From positions 2,859,001 to 2,923,000 of the forward strand of contig NZ_CP075187.1 in assembly GCF_020510665.1 (NCBI RefSeq): a stretch of 64,000 nt of DNA, read 5' to 3'. Positions 43,512 through 53,887 of the stretch are shown here, piece after piece; position 1 is the first letter of the stretch, and each line of letters begins with the position of its first letter. This DNA is from Dechloromonas denitrificans (GTDB taxonomy: Bacteria; Pseudomonadota; Gammaproteobacteria; Burkholderiales; Rhodocyclaceae). Position numbers and translations under genes: made by a program. The notes under the pieces are model-generated. The model was not told the DNA's origin. It did not search any database and worked only from the letters and a program-made list of their open reading frames with translations.

Positions 43512-46051
43512 TGAGAGGTAAGCAGACTGCCGCTGTTGGGCAGTTCGTTGGTTTTCCCGTAGCCGGGAATACTACGCCGCAGCAGCTGGATCGGATTCGA
43601 ACCGACACTGCCGAAGTCGTTGAGTTCAAGTTGCAGGAAGAAGGTGGTATTGGGCGTGCCGGAGATGGCTTCGAGGCGCTGCACGACGGCACGCGTCGCC
43701 CAGCAGCCGGCGTTGTATTCCAGGCCGCCAATGGCCTCAAGCAACTGCTTGTCACGCAGCGAGTAGTTGTAGCGCCCGACAGCGTACCAGTTGGCGCTGA
43801 GCGGCCACTGGCCAGCTAGGTCGATCTGGTCGACCTGTGAAATGGCGGTCAGTGGGTCGCGGGTATAACGGTAGCTGGCGCTGAGCACCTTGCCCAGTTC
43901 GGGCTGGAAACGCATCCCCAGGGAGACCCGTTCGTTGGTTCCCTTGTTGTAGTTGTATTCCCAGGCAGCATCGGCATAGGTTTTGGGCAAGACCAGACCG
44001 TTGACCGCAGCAACCAGATTGGAGAAATCAGCCGTCCGGACCGACTCGGTCGGCAGAGTCACGCGCTGCTGCTTGAAGTAGTAACGCTGGCCCAGCATCG
44101 CCTTGAAACGTTCGACACCGGTATTGGCATCGAGCAGGCGCGTCGTCAATGCGGCCGTCAGCTGGTTTGCGTCATTGATCCGGTCAAAACCGCTGTAACG
44201 GTTTTCAGCAAACATCTGGGCAAAATTGAAGTCGGTCAGGCCGGAGTCAAAAACCGGAATCTTGCTCTGGTCCTTGTACGGAATGTTCAGATAGTAAAGG
44301 CGCGGTTCCAGCGTCTGGATGTAATCGCGGTCGAGCCAGTTGCTTTCACGTTCGAAAATGACCGACGAATCGAGCGACACAATCGGCAGTGTACGGCTCA
44401 TGCTGGTCGGCTCGCCATTGACCTGATTACCCAGCGAATACTGGGTCGCATGCACGCCTATTTTCGGGGTGATCTGGAAGGCGGGATGGACAATCGGCAG
44501 GGAAACCTGCGGATAGAGCACCATGCGCTGTCCGTTGACCTTTTCCGGGTGGATGAAGTGTGAATACTGGCCGATCACGCTGAGGTCGGTTTTCAGCACA
44601 TTGGCCTTGTAACCGACGAGATTCAGCTGCGGCTCAAGAAAGTAGGGACGCGCGATGATGTTGGTCGGATCCGTCTGCAAGGTCTGGTAACGCAAGACCT
44701 GCATGCTGGTACTCAACCAAGGTGCGGGCGAATAACCGATGGCAACCTGTTTGGCCAGTTGTGTCTGAGAAGTCTGCAGCAGACGGGAAGACATGTCTTC
44801 CCAGTAATGGTCGTCCGAGACGCCATTCCAGTTGATCGTCGATGTGAAGCCGCGCCCCAGATTGTGTTGATGCTGGATGTTGTAAGCGTAGCGTTCGCGT
44901 TTTTCAATCTCGTCGTGCGGCACATACTCCAGACGGGTCATCCCGTTGTAGTTGTAGTCGAGATAACGCGCTTCGGCCCCCAGTTGGAAACCGCGCTTGG
45001 TCATGTAGCGCGGATTCAGCGTGGCATCGTAATTGGGAGCGATGCTCCAGTAATACGGCGCCGTGACATCGAGGCCGTTTTTGGTCGACGTCGAGAAGAA
45101 GGGATGCAGGAACCCCGAATGACGACCATGATTCAACGAAAAAGAGGCCAGCGGAGCATAGAAAATCGGCACATCCTTGAACCAGACGGAGGCGTGGGTG
45201 GCATCGCCGACATCCCGGTCGTAATCGAGGAACATTTCCGAGGCGCGCAGGTACCAGTCCTGATCACCCGGCTTGCAGGTCGAATACGTCGTGTTCGTCA
45301 GGCGAATATGATTCTCGCCTTCGAAATCGGCCCGTTCGGCACGCCCGCTCGCCTCCGAAGGACGGCGGGTCGGCGCAGTCGTCGGCAAACCATAGCTGTT
45401 CGGCACATTGAGCATCATCGGCGCACCGGTCACCACCGTTGAATTGGCCGAAGCCACGGTGACGATCGTTTGCTGCGTCCGGTAGAAGCGGCTCGTCACT
45501 TCCTTGACGATGTGGTAATCGGCCTTTTCGGCAAAACCGATCTGTTCGGAAAGCTTCATCCGCAGATGCGGCGTATCGACTTCCATCCCTTCCTGCAGCA
45601 GGCGAACCTGCCCGGTGGCATCCACCTCATCCTCAAGCGGCCAGTAAATCACCTTGTCGGCAAATACTTCCGTTCCCGCCTTGCGCAGCACCACCTCGCC
45701 ACTGGCATCGGTCACGTCATCGACCTGGCCTTCAATGTTGTCGGCCACGATAAAGAGCGGATAAGCATCGCCTTTTTTCAACTCAACCGGATGGTCGACC
45801 CCGATACCGGGCAGCAGCGGCGCCTTTTTCTTGCCCAGCACGTTGAACTTGCGCTCGACCCGCAAGCGGACCGGAGTGTCATTCGCCGCCAGCTCGATGA
45901 CTGCGGTCGACGCAGCCGCAGGCAGCGAATTGCTCTCTCCCTTGACCGGCAGCGGCAAGCGCAGCGGGTCAGTGGCAGCGTGGCTCACCTGCATGCCGGC
46001 AAACAGGCAACAGACGATGACAGCGAGCGGGCGACGGGAAAATCCGGTCAT
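43508..46051 (-). CDS. lptD: LPS-assembly outer membrane protein LptD
   Basis: This is the beta-barrel that inserts lipopolysaccharide into the outer leaflet. The 847-residue protein has a signal peptide ending in VSHA, an OstA-like periplasmic domain (about 80-230, [20 protein letters not shown] and related strands) and a large C-terminal barrel rich in Tyr and Trp. Cysteines are few (one in the N domain, TCKPGDQDW, and one near [15 protein letters not shown]), fewer than in E. coli LptD. It is the first gene of the lptD-surA-pdxA-rsmA operon and divergent from amgK. One exact dispersed motif lies inside. Confidence 0.95.
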   Translation of the reverse strand: MTGFSRRPLAVIVCCLFAGMQVSHAATDPLRLPLPVKGESNSLPAAASTAVIELAANDTPVRLRVERKFNVLGKKKAPLLPGIGVDHPVELKKGDAYPLFIVADNIEGQVDDVTDASGEVVLRKAGTEVFADKVIYWPLEDEVDATGQVRLLQEGMEVDTPHLRMKLSEQIGFAEKADYHIVKEVTSRFYRTQQTIVTVASANSTVVTGAPMMLNVPNSYGLPTTAPTRRPSEASGRAERADFEGENHIRLTNTTYSTCKPGDQDWYLRASEMFLDYDRDVGDATHASVWFKDVPIFYAPLASFSLNHGRHSGFLHPFFSTSTKNGLDVTAPYYWSIAPNYDATLNPRYMTKRGFQLGAEARYLDYNYNGMTRLEYVPHDEIEKRERYAYNIQHQHNLGRGFTSTINWNGVSDDHYWEDMSSRLLQTSQTQLAKQVAIGYSPAPWLSTSMQVLRYQTLQTDPTNIIARPYFLEPQLNLVGYKANVLKTDLSVIGQYSHFIHPEKVNGQRMVLYPQVSLPIVHPAFQITPKIGVHATQYSLGNQVNGEPTSMSRTLPIVSLDSSVIFERESNWLDRDYIQTLEPRLYYLNIPYKDQSKIPVFDSGLTDFNFAQMFAENRYSGFDRINDANQLTAALTTRLLDANTGVERFKAMLGQRYYFKQQRVTLPTESVRTADFSNLVAAVNGLVLPKTYADAAWEYNYNKGTNERVSLGMRFQPELGKVLSASYRYTRDPLTAISQVDQIDLAGQWPLSANWYAVGRYNYSLRDKQLLEAIGGLEYNAGCWATRAVVQRLEAISGTPNTTFFLQLELNDFGSVGSNPIQLLRRSIPGYGKTNELPNSGSLLTSQ
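44000..44013 (+). repeat. Dispersed motif GTTGACCGCAGCAA, copy 7, in lptD
   Basis: Exact match, plus strand, inside the minus-strand lptD gene, where it encodes Val-Ala-Ala-Val-Asn. Confidence 0.7.
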
Positions 46052-46139
46052 TGAGTCGATCAGATGAGGGGCGATACCGGAAGACCCGGAACCCGAGTGT
46101 TAAAATCGTGGCATTTTACAACGAACCCACTCCCATCCG

Positions 46140-47153
46140 ATGTCGCGCGATCAACTTGTTACAGACTGGGTCGCCAGTCGCTTCCCCGGCCAGACCGTCC
46201 AAATCACTCCGGCCTCTGCCGATGCCAGTTTCCGCCGCTATTTCCGGCTGATCTGGCCGGACGGCAGTACGCGCATCTTGATGGACGCCCCGCCCGAAAA
46301 AGAAGACTGCAAACCCTTCATCCATGTTGCCGGCCTGCTCGCCAAGGCCGAACTGGCCGCCCCGCGCATCCTCGACAAGGATCTCGACAACGGTTTCCTG
46401 GTCCTCACCGACCTCGGCCGCATCGGCTACCTCGACGCCCTGAATGCCGACCTGTCGATGGCCGACATGCTGATCCGCCCGGTCCTCGACGTGCTGGTCA
46501 AATGGCAGCTATCAAGCAAGGCCAGCACCCTGCCGCCCTACGACGCCACATTGTTGCGCCGCGAACTCGATCTCTTCCCGGAATGGTTCATCGGCCGCCA
46601 CCTCGGCGTGCAGCTCGACGACAGCGAAAAGCTGATGCTCGACCGGACCTTCAAATTCCTGATCAACTCGGCGCTGGCTCAGCCGAAAGTTTTCGTGCAC
46701 CGCGACTTCATGCCACGCAACCTGATGGTCGTCGAGAGCGAAGCCCGCCTGACGCCGGGCATTATCGATTTCCAGGATGCCGTAATGGGACCGATCAGCT
46801 ACGACGTCGTCTCGCTGTTCCGCGACGCCTTCATCTCCTGGGAAGAAGAACAGGAAATCGACTGGGTTGTCCGCTACTGGGAAAAAGCCCGTGCCGCCGG
46901 CCTGCCGGTTCGTGCCGATTTCGGCGACTTCTGGCGCGACTACGAACTGATGGGCCTGCAGCGCCACCTCAAGGTGCTCGGCATCTTCTGCCGCCTGAAA
47001 TATCGCGACGGCAAGGAAAAATACAGCGAAGACCTGCCGCGCTTCATGAACTATGCGCGCAAGACCGCCGGCCGTTACGTCGCTTTGAAGCCACTGCTCA
47101 ACTTGCTCGACAAGCTGGAAGGCAATACCGACCAGATCGGCTATCGCCGCTAA
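46140..47153 (+). CDS. amgK: N-acetylmuramate/N-acetylglucosamine kinase AmgK
   Basis: This aminoglycoside-phosphotransferase-fold kinase phosphorylates cell-wall sugars at the anomeric position for recycling. The 337-residue protein has the kinase loop [13 protein letters not shown] (HxDxxxxN) and [20 protein letters not shown]. The N lobe holds [10 protein letters not shown]. The call to AmgK rather than another phosphotransferase rests on murU, the next enzyme, lying 14 bases downstream. The pair forms the MurNAc recycling bypass known in Pseudomonas. It is divergent from lptD. Confidence 0.88.
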   Translation: MSRDQLVTDWVASRFPGQTVQITPASADASFRRYFRLIWPDGSTRILMDAPPEKEDCKPFIHVAGLLAKAELAAPRILDKDLDNGFLVLTDLGRIGYLDALNADLSMADMLIRPVLDVLVKWQLSSKASTLPPYDATLLRRELDLFPEWFIGRHLGVQLDDSEKLMLDRTFKFLINSALAQPKVFVHRDFMPRNLMVVESEARLTPGIIDFQDAVMGPISYDVVSLFRDAFISWEEEQEIDWVVRYWEKARAAGLPVRADFGDFWRDYELMGLQRHLKVLGIFCRLKYRDGKEKYSEDLPRFMNYARKTAGRYVALKPLLNLLDKLEGNTDQIGYRR

Positions 47154-47166
47154 GCGAGAAGCTGCC

Positions 47167-47838
47167 ATGAAAGCCTTCATCCTGGCCGCCGGACGCGGCG
47201 AGCGCATGCGCCCGCTGACCGACCACACGCCCAAGCCATTGCTTCAGGCCGGCGGCAAGCCGCTCATCGTTTGGCATCTGGAACGACTTGCGGCAGCCGG
47301 TTTCAAGGAAGTCGTGATCAATCACGCCCATCTCGGCACGCAAATCGAGCAAACGCTGGGCGATGGTGCGCCATGGGGCCTGAACATCCAGTACTCGCCT
47401 GAACCGCCGGGTGCGCTGGAAACCGCCGGCGGCATCGCCACCGCCCTGCCACTGCTCGACGAGCAGCCTTTTCTGGTGGTCAATGGCGACGTTTATTGCG
47501 ACTGGGATTTCAATCGCGCCAGGCAGTTGACCGCGAAAACTGCCCATCTGGTGATGGTGGCCAATCCGGCCCACCACACCGCCGGCGACTTCAGCCTGGA
47601 CGGCGAACGCGTCATCTACGCCCATGGAGAGCAAACGCTCACCTACGCCGGCATTGCTGTTTTTTCGCCATCCTTCTTCGCGAGCATCCAACCTGGCACG
47701 GTGATGAAGCTACGCCCGCTGCTCGATGCCGCCATTGCCACCGGATCATTGACCGGGGAACGCCACACCGGTCGCTGGGTCGACGTAGGTACGCCGCAAC
47801 GCCTTGCGGAACTGGATCAGGAACTCAAAAACGCATGA
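47167..47838 (+). CDS. murU: N-acetylmuramate-1-phosphate uridylyltransferase MurU
   Basis: This nucleotidyltransferase makes UDP-MurNAc from MurNAc 1-phosphate and UTP. The 223-residue protein has the sugar-nucleotide signature [20 protein letters not shown] (7-26), [12 protein letters not shown] and [17 protein letters not shown]. With AmgK it bypasses de novo UDP-MurNAc synthesis, a route linked elsewhere to intrinsic fosfomycin tolerance. Its stop overlaps the pepP start (ATGA). Confidence 0.9.
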   Translation: MKAFILAAGRGERMRPLTDHTPKPLLQAGGKPLIVWHLERLAAAGFKEVVINHAHLGTQIEQTLGDGAPWGLNIQYSPEPPGALETAGGIATALPLLDEQPFLVVNGDVYCDWDFNRARQLTAKTAHLVMVANPAHHTAGDFSLDGERVIYAHGEQTLTYAGIAVFSPSFFASIQPGTVMKLRPLLDAAIATGSLTGERHTGRWVDVGTPQRLAELDQELKNA

Positions 47839-49133
47839 CCCACGCTCACTTTCTCGCCCGCCGCAAGCGCCTGTTGAAAACCATCGGCGACGGCGTCGCC
47901 ATCGTGCCGACCGCGCCGGAAGTCATCCGCAACCGCGACGCGCACCACCCCTTCCGTTTCGACAGCTACTTCTGGTATCTGACCGGTTTCCCGGAACCGG
48001 AAGCGGTCGTCGTGCTGATCGGCGGCAAGAAACCGAAGTCCATCCTGTTCTGCCGCGAAAAACATGAAGAGCGCGAAATCTGGGACGGCTACCGTTACGG
48101 TCCGAAGGCTGCCAAAGTCGCTTTCGGCTTCGACGCGGCCTATCCAATCGAACAGCTCGACAAAAAACTGGCCGAACTGCTCGTCGACCGCGACACGCTG
48201 TGGCACGCCGTCGGCCACGACGATGCCTGGGATGCACGCATCGCCAGGGCGCTGAATGCCGTGCGCGCCGAGAGCCGGGCCGGCAAGCGGGCACCGCGCG
48301 CGATCCACGACCTGCGTTTCGAACTCGACGCCATGCGCCTGATCAAGGATGCCGCCGAAGCCGAAATCCAGCAACGCTCGGCCGACATCGCCAGCGCCGG
48401 CCACGCCCGCGCCATGCGCGCCTGCCAGCCGGGCATGGCCGAGTACGAACTGGAAGCCGAACTGACTTACGAATTCAGGAAGCGCGGCGCCGACGCGCAC
48501 GCCTACACGCCCATCGTCGCCGGCGGCGCCAACGCCTGCGTGCTGCATTACGTCGAGAACAACAAGATCCTCAACGACCACACGCTGGTGCTGATCGACG
48601 CCGGCTGTGAAGTCGAAGGCTACGCCGCCGACATCACCCGCACTTTTCCGGTCAATGGCCGGTTCAATGCGGCGCAGAAGGATGTGTACGAAATCGTCCT
48701 CGCCGCCCAGGGCGCCGCCTTTGCCGCCACCGCCCCCGGCCGTCATTTCATGGAAGGCCACGATGCTGCCGTGCGCGTGCTGACCCAGGGCCTGATCGAC
48801 CTCAAGCTGCTCCAGGGCGATGTCGACAACCTGATCGAAAAAGGCGATTTCCGCCGCTTCTACATGCACCGCACCGGCCACTGGCTCGGCCTCGACGTGC
48901 ACGACGCCGGCGAATACAAGGTCGGCGACGCCTGGACCACGCTGCAGCCGGGCATGACGCTGACCGTCGAGCCCGGCCTCTACATCCGCCCCGGCGCCGA
49001 CATTCCGCCGGCGCTGGCCGGCATCGGCATTCGTATCGAGGACGATGTGCGTGTCACCGAAACCGGGTGCGACATCTTCACCACGGCACCGAAGACGGTG
49101 GCCGAAATCGAGGAAGTGATGCGCCATGACTGA
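47835..49133 (+). CDS. pepP: Xaa-Pro aminopeptidase PepP
   Basis: This manganese peptidase removes N-terminal residues before proline. The 432-residue protein has an N-terminal domain with [20 protein letters not shown] and a pita-bread catalytic domain. Its metal ligands are seen in [20 protein letters not shown] (two Asp), [17 protein letters not shown] (His), TVEPGLYI (Glu) and [10 protein letters not shown] (Glu). The upstream open frame in another phase is ignored; the ATG overlapping murU is the family start. It precedes a ubiH-like gene, as in E. coli. Confidence 0.96.
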   Translation: MTHAHFLARRKRLLKTIGDGVAIVPTAPEVIRNRDAHHPFRFDSYFWYLTGFPEPEAVVVLIGGKKPKSILFCREKHEEREIWDGYRYGPKAAKVAFGFDAAYPIEQLDKKLAELLVDRDTLWHAVGHDDAWDARIARALNAVRAESRAGKRAPRAIHDLRFELDAMRLIKDAAEAEIQQRSADIASAGHARAMRACQPGMAEYELEAELTYEFRKRGADAHAYTPIVAGGANACVLHYVENNKILNDHTLVLIDAGCEVEGYAADITRTFPVNGRFNAAQKDVYEIVLAAQGAAFAATAPGRHFMEGHDAAVRVLTQGLIDLKLLQGDVDNLIEKGDFRRFYMHRTGHWLGLDVHDAGEYKVGDAWTTLQPGMTLTVEPGLYIRPGADIPPALAGIGIRIEDDVRVTETGCDIFTTAPKTVAEIEEVMRHD

Positions 49134-50328
49134 AGCCATCGTTGAACAAGCCGACATCCTGATCGTCGGCGCCGGCCCGGTCGGCATGACGCTGCATCTG
49201 GCACTCGCCGCCGGGGGTCGAAAATCGCTGCTTCTGGACCGTCGACCGCACCCGGCAGGAAGTTCCCTTGGGGCGCAACACGCCCTGCCAAGCGACCCGC
49301 GCGCCCTCGCCCTGTCGCATGGCGCCCGCCAGTTGCTCGAACAGATCAACAGCTGGCCAAACCGCGCCGCGACGCCGATCGAAACCATTCACGTCTCGCA
49401 GAAGGACGGTTTTGGTCGCACGCTGATCGACCGCAGCGACTACGCCCTGCCGGCGCTCGGCTACGTCGTTCGCTACAGCGACCTGGCCAATGCGCTGGCC
49501 GCCAACCTGGCCAGCGACGCAGTGCTGGCCGAAGCTGAGATCCTCGACATCACACCCGGCGACAATCAAGTCACCGTCACGCTGCGCCACGCCGGGCAAC
49601 TACGCATGATCCGCACCCGACTGCTGGTGCACGCCGAAGGCACACCGGGCGACGATCCGGCCGTCAAAGTCAGCGACTACGTCCAGCACGCTGTCATTTG
49701 TGAGGTCGCCCCGACGCCCGGCCACAACCGGCGCGCCTGGGAACGCTTCACGCCGGACGGCCCACTCGCCCTGCTGCCGTTGGGCAACGAATACTCCATC
49801 GTGTTCACCCTACCGCCCGACAAGGCTGATGCAGTAATGAACATGAACGACGCAGATTTCATCGCCGCCCTGCAGCAACAATTCGGCGCGCGCATGACAT
49901 TCAGCCAGCCCGGCCGGCGCAGCCGCTTTCCGCTCGCCCTGCGCCTGCGCGATCCACTGGTCAAGGGCAACGAAATCTGGATCGGCAATGCCGCCCAGAC
50001 GCTGCACCCGGTTTCCGGACAAGGGTTCAACCTGGGCATCCGCGACGCCTGGCAACTGGCTGAAATCCTGCTCAAAAACGGCGTCGACCGCGAAAAAGCC
50101 GAACCGGCGTCCGACTGGCGCCAAAGCCTGCAAGACTACGCCGCCCAGCGCCAACTCGACCGGCAAGGCAGCGCCTTCTTCACCGATCGGATCGTCCGCA
50201 CCTTCTCGAATGATTTCGCGCCGCTCAAACTGGTCCGCGGCCTCGGCTTGCTGGCGCTCGACGTTTTCCCGCCGGCCCGCCACTTCGTCGCCAAGCGCAT
50301 GATCTGGGGCGCCCGCGCCTGGCCTTGA
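49126..50328 (+). CDS. UbiH/UbiF-family FAD-dependent hydroxylase
   Basis: This is a predicted flavin monooxygenase of ubiquinone ring hydroxylation. The 400-residue protein has the FAD-binding start ADILIVGAGPVGMTLHLALA, the second-site motif HAEGTPGDDP and the C-terminal FAD block IGNAAQTLHPVSGQGFNLGI. The start overlaps the pepP stop by eight bases. The pepP-ubiH order favours UbiH, but which ring carbon is modified (UbiH, UbiF or UbiM type) cannot be told from the sequence alone. Confidence 0.88.
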   Translation: MTEAIVEQADILIVGAGPVGMTLHLALAAGGRKSLLLDRRPHPAGSSLGAQHALPSDPRALALSHGARQLLEQINSWPNRAATPIETIHVSQKDGFGRTLIDRSDYALPALGYVVRYSDLANALAANLASDAVLAEAEILDITPGDNQVTVTLRHAGQLRMIRTRLLVHAEGTPGDDPAVKVSDYVQHAVICEVAPTPGHNRRAWERFTPDGPLALLPLGNEYSIVFTLPPDKADAVMNMNDADFIAALQQQFGARMTFSQPGRRSRFPLALRLRDPLVKGNEIWIGNAAQTLHPVSGQGFNLGIRDAWQLAEILLKNGVDREKAEPASDWRQSLQDYAAQRQLDRQGSAFFTDRIVRTFSNDFAPLKLVRGLGLLALDVFPPARHFVAKRMIWGARAWP

Positions 50329-50395
50329 TCCAGCCCAAAGCCGGATATACCGGCCATCGCTTAAAGTGCCCGACCTGCCACCCGCCCCGCAAGAC

Positions 50396-51271
50396 ATGAA
50401 AACAAGCACCGCCTGGTTTCTCGCCTGCCGCCCGAAAACACTCTCCGTATCGTTGTCGCCGGTGCTGGTCGGGACGGCAATCGCCTGGCACGACACCGGT
50501 GTGCTGCTCTGGTTGCCACTGCTCGCCGCGGCATGCGGGGCAGCATTCATCCAGATTGGCACCAATCTGTTCAACGATGTTGGCGATTTCCTGCGCGGCA
50601 CCGACACACCGGAACGCCTCGGTCCCAGACGCGCCACTGCGGAAGGCTGGCTGACAGCGGGCAAGGTCAAGGCCGGCGCCTGGCTCAGCTTTGCCCTGGC
50701 GTTCCTGTGCGGCATCTATCTGGTCATGCACGGTGGCTGGCCGATCATCGCCATCGGCCTGGCTTCGCTGGCGGCCGGCTGGGCCTACACCGGCGGACCG
50801 AAACCGATTGCCTACGGTCCACTCGGCGAAATCTTCGTTTTTGTCTTTTTTGGCCTGATTGCCGTTGGTGGCAGCTACTACCTGCAAACCATGAGCCTGA
50901 GCATGACCGCCCTGATTGCGGCCAGCCTGGTCGGGCTGCATGCGGCGGCGGTAATCACGGTGAACAACTATCGCGATCTCGACGGCGACGCCGGCAATGG
51001 CAAAAATACGCTGGCCGTGCACCTTGGTCGGCCGGCCACGCAGCAGGTTTATCTGGCTGAAATGCTGCTGCCTTATCTCCTGCTGCCGCTGCTCAGCCGG
51101 CCACTCGGCTGGCTGACACTCCTGCCGGCACTTTCCCTGCCGCTCGCGCTGCGGCTCGCCCAGCGTTTCCGCAGCGAGGCCCCCGGCCCGGTGTTCAACC
51201 AGATACTGGCCGCCAGTGCCGGACTCCAGCTGTTGTTTGCCCTGCTCCTGACCGCTGCTTTCTGTATTTAG
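50396..51271 (+). CDS. Polyprenyltransferase of the MenA type
   Basis: This UbiA-superfamily membrane enzyme attaches a prenyl chain to an aromatic ring. The 291-residue protein has about eight hydrophobic segments and the two Asp-rich sites, NLFNDVGDFLRGTD (residues 56-69) and NNYRDLDGDAGNGKN. These and WFLACRPKTLSVSLSPVLVG fit MenA (1,4-dihydroxy-2-naphthoate) better than UbiA. The start could be this ATG or a GTG 30 bases upstream. No other menaquinone gene is in the window, so the substrate is inferred. Confidence 0.75.
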   Translation: MKTSTAWFLACRPKTLSVSLSPVLVGTAIAWHDTGVLLWLPLLAAACGAAFIQIGTNLFNDVGDFLRGTDTPERLGPRRATAEGWLTAGKVKAGAWLSFALAFLCGIYLVMHGGWPIIAIGLASLAAGWAYTGGPKPIAYGPLGEIFVFVFFGLIAVGGSYYLQTMSLSMTALIAASLVGLHAAAVITVNNYRDLDGDAGNGKNTLAVHLGRPATQQVYLAEMLLPYLLLPLLSRPLGWLTLLPALSLPLALRLAQRFRSEAPGPVFNQILAASAGLQLLFALLLTAAFCI

Positions 51272-51353
51272 CCATTCCCGAGCCAATACGACGACCGGCC
51301 AAGCGGCCCAACTCTTGGTAAAATTCGCCGCTTTCTCCGCGGAGCACCCCCCC

Positions 51354-52643
51354 ATGCTTGAACGCCTGTTCCAGCTCAAGGCTCATGGCACCACGGTCCG
51401 TACCGAGCTACTCGCCGGCCTGACCACCTTCCTGACCATGGCTTACATCGTCTTCGTCAATCCGGACATCCTGTCCGCGGCCGGCATGCCGAAAGACGCC
51501 GTTTTTGTGGCCACCTGCCTGGCCGCCGCCATCGGCTCCGGGATCATGGGGCTGTACGCCAACTATCCGGTAGCCCTGGCACCGGCCATGGGACTGAACG
51601 CCTATTTTGCATTCACCGTGGTCCAAGGCATGGGCTACACCTGGCAGACCGCCCTGGGCGCGGTATTTATTTCCGGGATGCTGTTCATCACCATCAGCCT
51701 GTTCAAGGTTCGCGAATGGATCGTCAATGCCATTCCAACCTCGCTGAAATATTCGATTTCAGCCGGCATCGGCCTCTTCCTGGCGATCATCGGCCTGAAA
51801 AATGCCGGTCTGATCACGGCTCATCCGGCCACATTGCTCACCCTGGGCGATTTGCACACGCCGGGACCGCTGCTCGCCTCGGCCGGCTTCATGCTGATCG
51901 TTGCACTGGAGTACCGCAAGGTACCGGGCGCCATCATCATCGCCATTCTCACCGTCACCTCGGTATCCGCCGCCTTGGGCCTCAGCGAATTCCACGGGGT
52001 CGTCGCCGCGCCACCATCGCTGGCCCCGACTTTCCTGCAGATGGACCTGGCCGGCGCACTCAATGCCGGCCTGCTGGCGGTTGTCCTGACCTTCTTCATG
52101 GTCGAACTGTTCGATGCCTCCGGCACGCTGATCGGCGTTTGTCACCGGGCCGGCCTGCTCGACCAGAACGGTCGCCTGCCGCGCCTGAAAAAAGCCTTGC
52201 TCGCCGACTCGCTGGCGATCACCGCCGGCGCCTGCCTGGGCACTTCGTCCACCACCGCCTACATCGAATCGGCAGCGGGCACCGCAGCCGGTGGCCGCAC
52301 CGGGTTGACCGCCGTCGTCGTCGCCCTGCTGTTCCTGGCCGCCGCCATCTTTGCCCCACTGGCCAGCACGGTCCCGGCCTACGCTACGGCCCCGGCGCTG
52401 TGCTATGTCGCCATCCTGATGTCGCGCGGACTGGCTGAAATCGAATGGGACGACCTGACCGAAGCCACGCCGGCCGTCGTCACCGCGATCACCATTCCCT
52501 TCACTTTCTCGATTGCCCACGGTATTGCGTTTGGCTTCATTTCCTACGTTGCCATCAAAGTACTCGCTGGCCGCAGACGTGATGTTTCACCGACGGTGGC
52601 GCTGATTGCCGCTGCCTTCATTGCCAAATTTGCGCTCCTCTAA
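51354..52643 (+). CDS. AzgA-type purine permease (NCS2 superfamily)
   Basis: This inner-membrane transporter takes up hypoxanthine, guanine or adenine with protons. The 429-residue protein has 12-14 hydrophobic segments. The AzgA-type motifs are [60 protein letters not shown] and [20 protein letters not shown]. The start ATG is 12 bases after GCGGAG. It is followed 10 bases later by apt and then hpt, forming a purine uptake and salvage unit, which supports a purine substrate. Confidence 0.9.
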   Translation: MLERLFQLKAHGTTVRTELLAGLTTFLTMAYIVFVNPDILSAAGMPKDAVFVATCLAAAIGSGIMGLYANYPVALAPAMGLNAYFAFTVVQGMGYTWQTALGAVFISGMLFITISLFKVREWIVNAIPTSLKYSISAGIGLFLAIIGLKNAGLITAHPATLLTLGDLHTPGPLLASAGFMLIVALEYRKVPGAIIIAILTVTSVSAALGLSEFHGVVAAPPSLAPTFLQMDLAGALNAGLLAVVLTFFMVELFDASGTLIGVCHRAGLLDQNGRLPRLKKALLADSLAITAGACLGTSSTTAYIESAAGTAAGGRTGLTAVVVALLFLAAAIFAPLASTVPAYATAPALCYVAILMSRGLAEIEWDDLTEATPAVVTAITIPFTFSIAHGIAFGFISYVAIKVLAGRRRDVSPTVALIAAAFIAKFALL

Positions 52644-52653
52644 GACCCACTTC

Positions 52654-53208
52654 ATGCACACCGATCCCCTGTTCGACACCGCCTTCCTGCGCCAGCGCAT
52701 CCGCACCGTGGCCGATTGGCCCAGCCCCGGCGTCCAGTTCCGCGACATCACCCCCTTGCTACAGGACCCACGCGCCTTTCGCGTTCTTGTCGAAGCCTTC
52801 GTACTGCGTTACATGAATGCCGATATCGACTTGGTCGCCGGCATCGACGCCCGCGGTTTCATTCTCGGCAGCGTCGTTGCCCACCAACTGAATCGCGGCT
52901 TCATTCCGGTCCGCAAGAAGGGCAAGCTGCCGTTCACCACCGTCTCCGAAGAATACGAACTCGAATACGGCAATGCGACGGTCGAAATTCATACCGATGC
53001 CGTCCAGCCTGGCCAGCGCGTCCTGTTGATCGACGACCTGATCGCCACCGGCGGCACGATGATGGCCGCCGCCCGACTGCTGCAACGCCTCGATGCAACC
53101 ATCGTCGAAGCGGCCGCCATCGTGGACCTGCCCGAACTGGGCGGCTCGGCGCTACTCAAAGCCGCCGGCCTGCCGATTTTTACCGTATGTGATTTTGCCG
53201 GACACTGA
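52654..53208 (+). CDS. apt: Adenine phosphoribosyltransferase
   Basis: This enzyme salvages adenine to AMP using PRPP. The 184-residue protein has [51 protein letters not shown] and the PRPP loop [17 protein letters not shown]. The frame is open upstream inside the permease gene, but the ATG at 52654 is the family start. hpt begins one base after its stop. Confidence 0.96.
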   Translation: MHTDPLFDTAFLRQRIRTVADWPSPGVQFRDITPLLQDPRAFRVLVEAFVLRYMNADIDLVAGIDARGFILGSVVAHQLNRGFIPVRKKGKLPFTTVSEEYELEYGNATVEIHTDAVQPGQRVLLIDDLIATGGTMMAAARLLQRLDATIVEAAAIVDLPELGGSALLKAAGLPIFTVCDFAGH

Positions 53209-53209
53209 A

Positions 53210-53770
53210 ATGACCACCCATCTCGAAGAAATCCGCCGAGCCATGGCCGAAGCCGACTGCCTGGCCAGCCCAGAACAAGTCAACAACGCGCTCGACCAGA
53301 TGGCCCGCGCCATCACCGCAGAACTGGCCGAGACCAATCCGCTGGTCTACACCGTGATGAACGGCGGCCTGATCATTGCCGGCCGCCTGCTCGCCCGCCT
53401 CGATTTCCCGCTCGAAGTCTCCTACCTGCACGCCACCCGCTACGGCCACCAACTGGAAGGCAACAGCCTGCTCGATTGGCGCGTTCGTCCAACCCAGGAA
53501 ATCAAGGGCCGCACGGTACTGGTTGTCGATGACATTCTCGACGAAGGCCACACGCTCAAGGCGATCTGCCAGTACTTGCAGGAAGAAGGCGCCGCTCGCG
53601 TGTTGACCGCGGTACTCGTGCACAAGGATCACACGCGCAAGGCCACGCCCGGCATGCGGGCCGATTTTTCCGGCCTCGACATCCCGGATCGCTTTCTTTT
53701 TGGCTGCGGCATGGACTACAAGGGCTACTGGCGAAACGCCCCCGGCATCTACGCCTTGAAAGGCCATTAA
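53210..53770 (+). CDS. hpt: Hypoxanthine-guanine phosphoribosyltransferase
   Basis: This enzyme salvages hypoxanthine and guanine. The 186-residue protein has the PRPP motif TVLVVDDILDEGHTLKAI and the C-terminal hood IPDRFLFGCGMDYKGYWRNA. YLHATRYGHQL is the flexible loop region. This subgroup (long loop, no KPRRI) is the betaproteobacterial one; some members prefer hypoxanthine. It starts one base after apt, so the two are coupled. Confidence 0.9.
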   Translation: MTTHLEEIRRAMAEADCLASPEQVNNALDQMARAITAELAETNPLVYTVMNGGLIIAGRLLARLDFPLEVSYLHATRYGHQLEGNSLLDWRVRPTQEIKGRTVLVVDDILDEGHTLKAICQYLQEEGAARVLTAVLVHKDHTRKATPGMRADFSGLDIPDRFLFGCGMDYKGYWRNAPGIYALKGH

Positions 53771-53887
53771 GCACCAGAATGGGGCGTCTTAAAAATGGCC
53801 TTTTCGGCTGATTTGACTATTTTTTAGGCGGCTACTGAGGTACAATCCGCCCCTTCCCGAAACACCCTGCCCGGTCTTTTTGCGCCC
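53771..53887 (+). other. 117-base intergenic region before dusB
   Basis: This AT-rich gap probably contains the dusB-fis promoter. TACAAT near 53840 is a possible -10. TTGACT upstream of it is too far away (22 bases) to be its -35. No terminator for hpt was recognised. Confidence 0.35.

Noticed and set aside
53806..53846. TTGACT...TACAAT as a sigma-70 promoter of dusB
   Set aside because: The spacer is 22 bases, outside the usual 16-18. TACAAT alone was kept only as a possible -10.
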